This document shows positions 6,791 to 8,236 of a stretch of DNA of 8,236 nucleotides, one piece after another. Source of the stretch: Verrucomicrobiota bacterium (lineage in GTDB: Bacteria > Verrucomicrobiota > Verrucomicrobiae > Chthoniobacterales > UBA10450); NCBI GenBank assembly GCA_003219495.1, contig QHOZ01000091.1:1-8236 (forward strand). The letters are read 5' to 3'. The translations under genes and the position numbers were made by a program. Position 1 is the first letter of the stretch, and each line of letters opens with the position of its first letter. Below the pieces are notes generated by a model. It made no database searches and was not told where the DNA came from. It saw only the letters and a program-made list of their open reading frames with translations.

Positions 6791-6901
6791 ATGGACATCT
6801 TAAAACCGATTCGCTATTTCTGCCTGGCTGTGACCGCGATGTCGCTTATGATCGCGATCCGTCCGCAGGGCTGTATTGCCAAGATCACCGCCGGACTGTA
6901 A
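6791..6901 (+). CDS. Possible 36-residue hydrophobic small protein
   Basis: ATG 6791 to TAA 6899-6901 encodes 36 residues starting MDILKPIRYF, with a hydrophobic run at about 9-23 (YFCLAVTAMSLMIAI) after two positive charges, and a short tail containing RPQGC. It resembles a single-pass membrane peptide or an uncleaved signal sequence; the Cys is not in a lipobox. GAAGG at 6776-6780, with 10 bases before the ATG, is an acceptable ribosome binding site. The frame ends 12 bases before the nuclease start and shares its frame, so it could be a small membrane protein, a translationally coupled leader, or chance. I know of no family for it. Confidence 0.38.
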   Translation: MDILKPIRYFCLAVTAMSLMIAIRPQGCIAKITAGL

Positions 6902-6913
6902 TGCTCTGCGCCT

Positions 6914-8236
6914 TTGAAAACGTTCTCTGTCATCTGTTCCCTCTACCTCGGCCTGCTCGGTTCCGTTTTCGCCTACGGACCGACAGGGCACGAAATCGTC
7001 GGGGGCATCGCCGACAAACTCATCGCGAACACCCCTGCCGCTGAAAAGATTTACGCGTTGACCGACGGCATCACGTTGGAGCGCGCGTCGGTCATTCCGG
7101 ACGAGATCAAATCCTGGGACAAGAACGGCGTCGACGATACAAACGCCTTTCCGCATTACGCGAAGACTCCCAAGATCGACAATCAACTGCGCGAGTTCTG
7201 GCGCGCGAATCCGCCGACGCAGGATCCGAAATCAGCGGTGCCATCGCATCACTGGTTTCATTACACCGATGTGCCGGTGTTGAATCCGGAGAAATATGCC
7301 GACGGCAAAACCGGCCGCACGCAATGGGACATCGTTCAGATGATCGGCTTTTGTGTGGATGTTCTTCGCGGCGATGTTCCCGAAAACAATCCGCGCAAAA
7401 TCACCAAGCCGATCGCGGTCCTCTTGCTCGCGCATTACGCAGGCGACATTCATCAGCCACTGCACGTCGGCGCTGAATATTTCAATCACGCCGGCGCAGC
7501 GGTCGATCCGGACAAAGGACAAGCCGGCGTTGAAGATGAAGGCGGGAACACGCTCATTCTCGAACTGCTTCACGGCCGCCCGGATATTATGGCCAAGCGC
7601 GGAATGAAATTGCACGGATTTTGGGATCACGACGCGGTGATGGCGAACTTGCCGCCGATCGCGCCCGATCTGAGCAAGGACGACCGCTACAAAAAGATCG
7701 AGCAGGCCAAGCGCACAATTATCGACGCTTGCATCAAAGAGCAACCGCATGACTGGCGTGCGCCCGCTAACATCGCGCTGAAAAATTACGGCGAATATTG
7801 GGCGAACGACATTCTGTCGCTCGCTCGCGAAGCGCACGAACGACTGCAATTCATCAATGTGCACGAAACGATCGATCAGGGAAAAACGGTGATGGCCGGC
7901 GACGTGCGTGAAAAAAATATGCCCGACCGCGTCGGTTACGCGGACTGGGCGGCGAAGACCGTTCGCGAGGAATTGCAGCGCGCGGGTTGGCGTCTTGCGG
8001 ATTTGTTAACCCAAGCGGTTGGATCGACATCGACCAGCTCGACCGCGCCAGTCGCGTCGCCGGAACCGATCATCGCGCCGCCGGGAAAAACCGAAGACAC
8101 AGCTGCACCACCGATTGAATCTTCTGCCGCGCCAGCGGCAACCGCCACTGCGGGTCCGCAGCTCGGACAATATCCCGCGAATTACAAAGAGATTGTCACC
8201 ACCTGGATGAAAAAATATTCGCTCGATGCGTCACGC
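6914..8236 (+). CDS. S1/P1-type nuclease with C-terminal extension, partial (3' end beyond the right edge)
   Basis: Exported zinc-dependent nuclease expected to cut single-stranded DNA/RNA and remove 3'-phosphates in the periplasm or outside the cell. The frame is open from TTG 6914 to the window edge (441 residues); an in-frame TAA at 6899-6901 leaves TTG as the only sensible start, and it opens a clean signal peptide, MKTFSVICSLYLGLLGSVFA, cleaved before Y21. The mature protein begins YGPTGHE, so the usual Trp1 of P1 nuclease is Tyr. Zinc ligands by analogy with P1: Y21 main chain, H26, D63 (IPDEIK), H116 (WFHYTDV), H174, D178 and H184 (AHYAGDIHQPLH), H234 and D238 (KLHGFWDHD). EDEGGN (207-212) matches the conserved GGN region. 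The nuclease fold ends near residue 365; residues about 366-415 are Ser/Thr/Ala/Pro-rich, then LGQYPANYKEIVTTWMKKY (417 onward) looks like the start of another folded segment. The function is secure; the extension is unusual. Confidence 0.93.
   Translation, partial: MKTFSVICSLYLGLLGSVFAYGPTGHEIVGGIADKLIANTPAAEKIYALTDGITLERASVIPDEIKSWDKNGVDDTNAFPHYAKTPKIDNQLREFWRANPPTQDPKSAVPSHHWFHYTDVPVLNPEKYADGKTGRTQWDIVQMIGFCVDVLRGDVPENNPRKITKPIAVLLLAHYAGDIHQPLHVGAEYFNHAGAAVDPDKGQAGVEDEGGNTLILELLHGRPDIMAKRGMKLHGFWDHDAVMANLPPIAPDLSKDDRYKKIEQAKRTIIDACIKEQPHDWRAPANIALKNYGEYWANDILSLAREAHERLQFINVHETIDQGKTVMAGDVREKNMPDRVGYADWAAKTVREELQRAGWRLADLLTQAVGSTSTSSTAPVASPEPIIAPPGKTEDTAAPPIESSAAPAATATAGPQLGQYPANYKEIVTTWMKKYSLDASR
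8009..8158 (+). other. Low-complexity linker within the nuclease gene
   Basis: Residues about 366-415 of the nuclease are almost entirely Ser, Thr, Ala, Pro and Gly with a few acidic residues (STSTSSTAPVASPEP, then GKTEDTAAPPIESSAAPAAT). Such composition is typical of flexible interdomain linkers in exported proteins. It joins the zinc nuclease domain to a C-terminal segment beginning LGQYPANYKEIV that is cut by the window edge. Confidence 0.75.

Noticed and set aside
6553..6798. Minus-strand frame of 81 residues covering the 3D-gene end and the following gap
   Set aside because: Two thirds lies antisense to the 3D-like gene; the remainder has no recognisable feature and no good ribosome binding site was seen.
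6649..7044. 131-residue frame beginning with ATGA overlap
   Set aside because: Its second half overlaps the nuclease signal peptide and N-terminus in another frame with shadow-like Arg/His-rich composition; kept only as a low-interest finding.
7232..7864. 210-residue minus-strand frame opposite the nuclease
   Set aside because: It is a shadow of the nuclease gene, which carries all the conserved zinc ligands on the plus strand.
1..8236. tRNA, rRNA, CRISPR array, insertion sequence or phage attachment site
   Set aside because: No cloverleaf with a T-loop, no regularly spaced direct repeats, no transposase and no flanking terminal inverted repeats were seen by eye.

Overview
The window looks like chromosomal DNA from a moderately GC-rich diderm bacterium. 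My best guess is a member of the Verrucomicrobiota, possibly a soil Chthoniobacterales-like lineage. That placement rests on the style of the PGM2/PgcA-type phospho-sugar mutase, a succinyl-CoA synthetase beta subunit with a mitochondria-like GRGKGTF..G.KGGV loop, a lipoprotein N-acyltransferase (so an outer membrane), and codon use. It is an inference, not a database result.

Layout: the left end (1-874, minus strand) is the N-terminal two thirds or so of sucC, running off the window. A 118-bp divergent intergenic region (875-992) separates it from a rightward series that fills the rest of the window. The series is a phospho-sugar mutase (993-2915, TTG start), a 103-residue uncharacterised protein with an Arg-rich tail (2947-3258), lnt (3314-4912, GTG start), a NamZ/DUF1343 exo-N-acetylmuramidase-family protein (4920-6008), an exported protein with a 3D/RlpA-like C-terminal motif (5918-6652, overlapping namZ by 91 bp), a possible 36-residue hydrophobic protein (6791-6901), and an S1/P1 nuclease (6914 to the window end, TTG start). 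The nuclease has all recognisable zinc ligands, a Ser/Thr/Ala/Pro-rich linker and the beginning of a further C-terminal segment. No RNA gene, CRISPR array or insertion sequence is seen.

Functional picture: sucC and the mutase are central metabolism (TCA cycle, glycogen/sugar-phosphate exchange). The downstream block is envelope-oriented: Lnt completes lipoprotein acylation, NamZ-family enzymes remove terminal N-acetylmuramic acid from peptidoglycan pieces, the 3D-like protein resembles double-psi beta-barrel peptidoglycan proteins, and the nuclease is exported. Tight spacing from pgm through the 3D gene suggests co-transcription, but promoters cannot be proved from sequence.

The most notable points are structural oddities inside otherwise ordinary genes. 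The mutase seems to lack about 14 residues, including a conserved Pro-Thr-Pro segment, just before its catalytic serine loop. SucC carries a low-complexity insertion of about 28 residues in its ATP-grasp domain. NamZ seems C-terminally short exactly where the following gene lacks a normal start codon, so one deletion could explain both. The nuclease appears to be a two-part protein. I do not see evidence for a wholly new multi-gene system.
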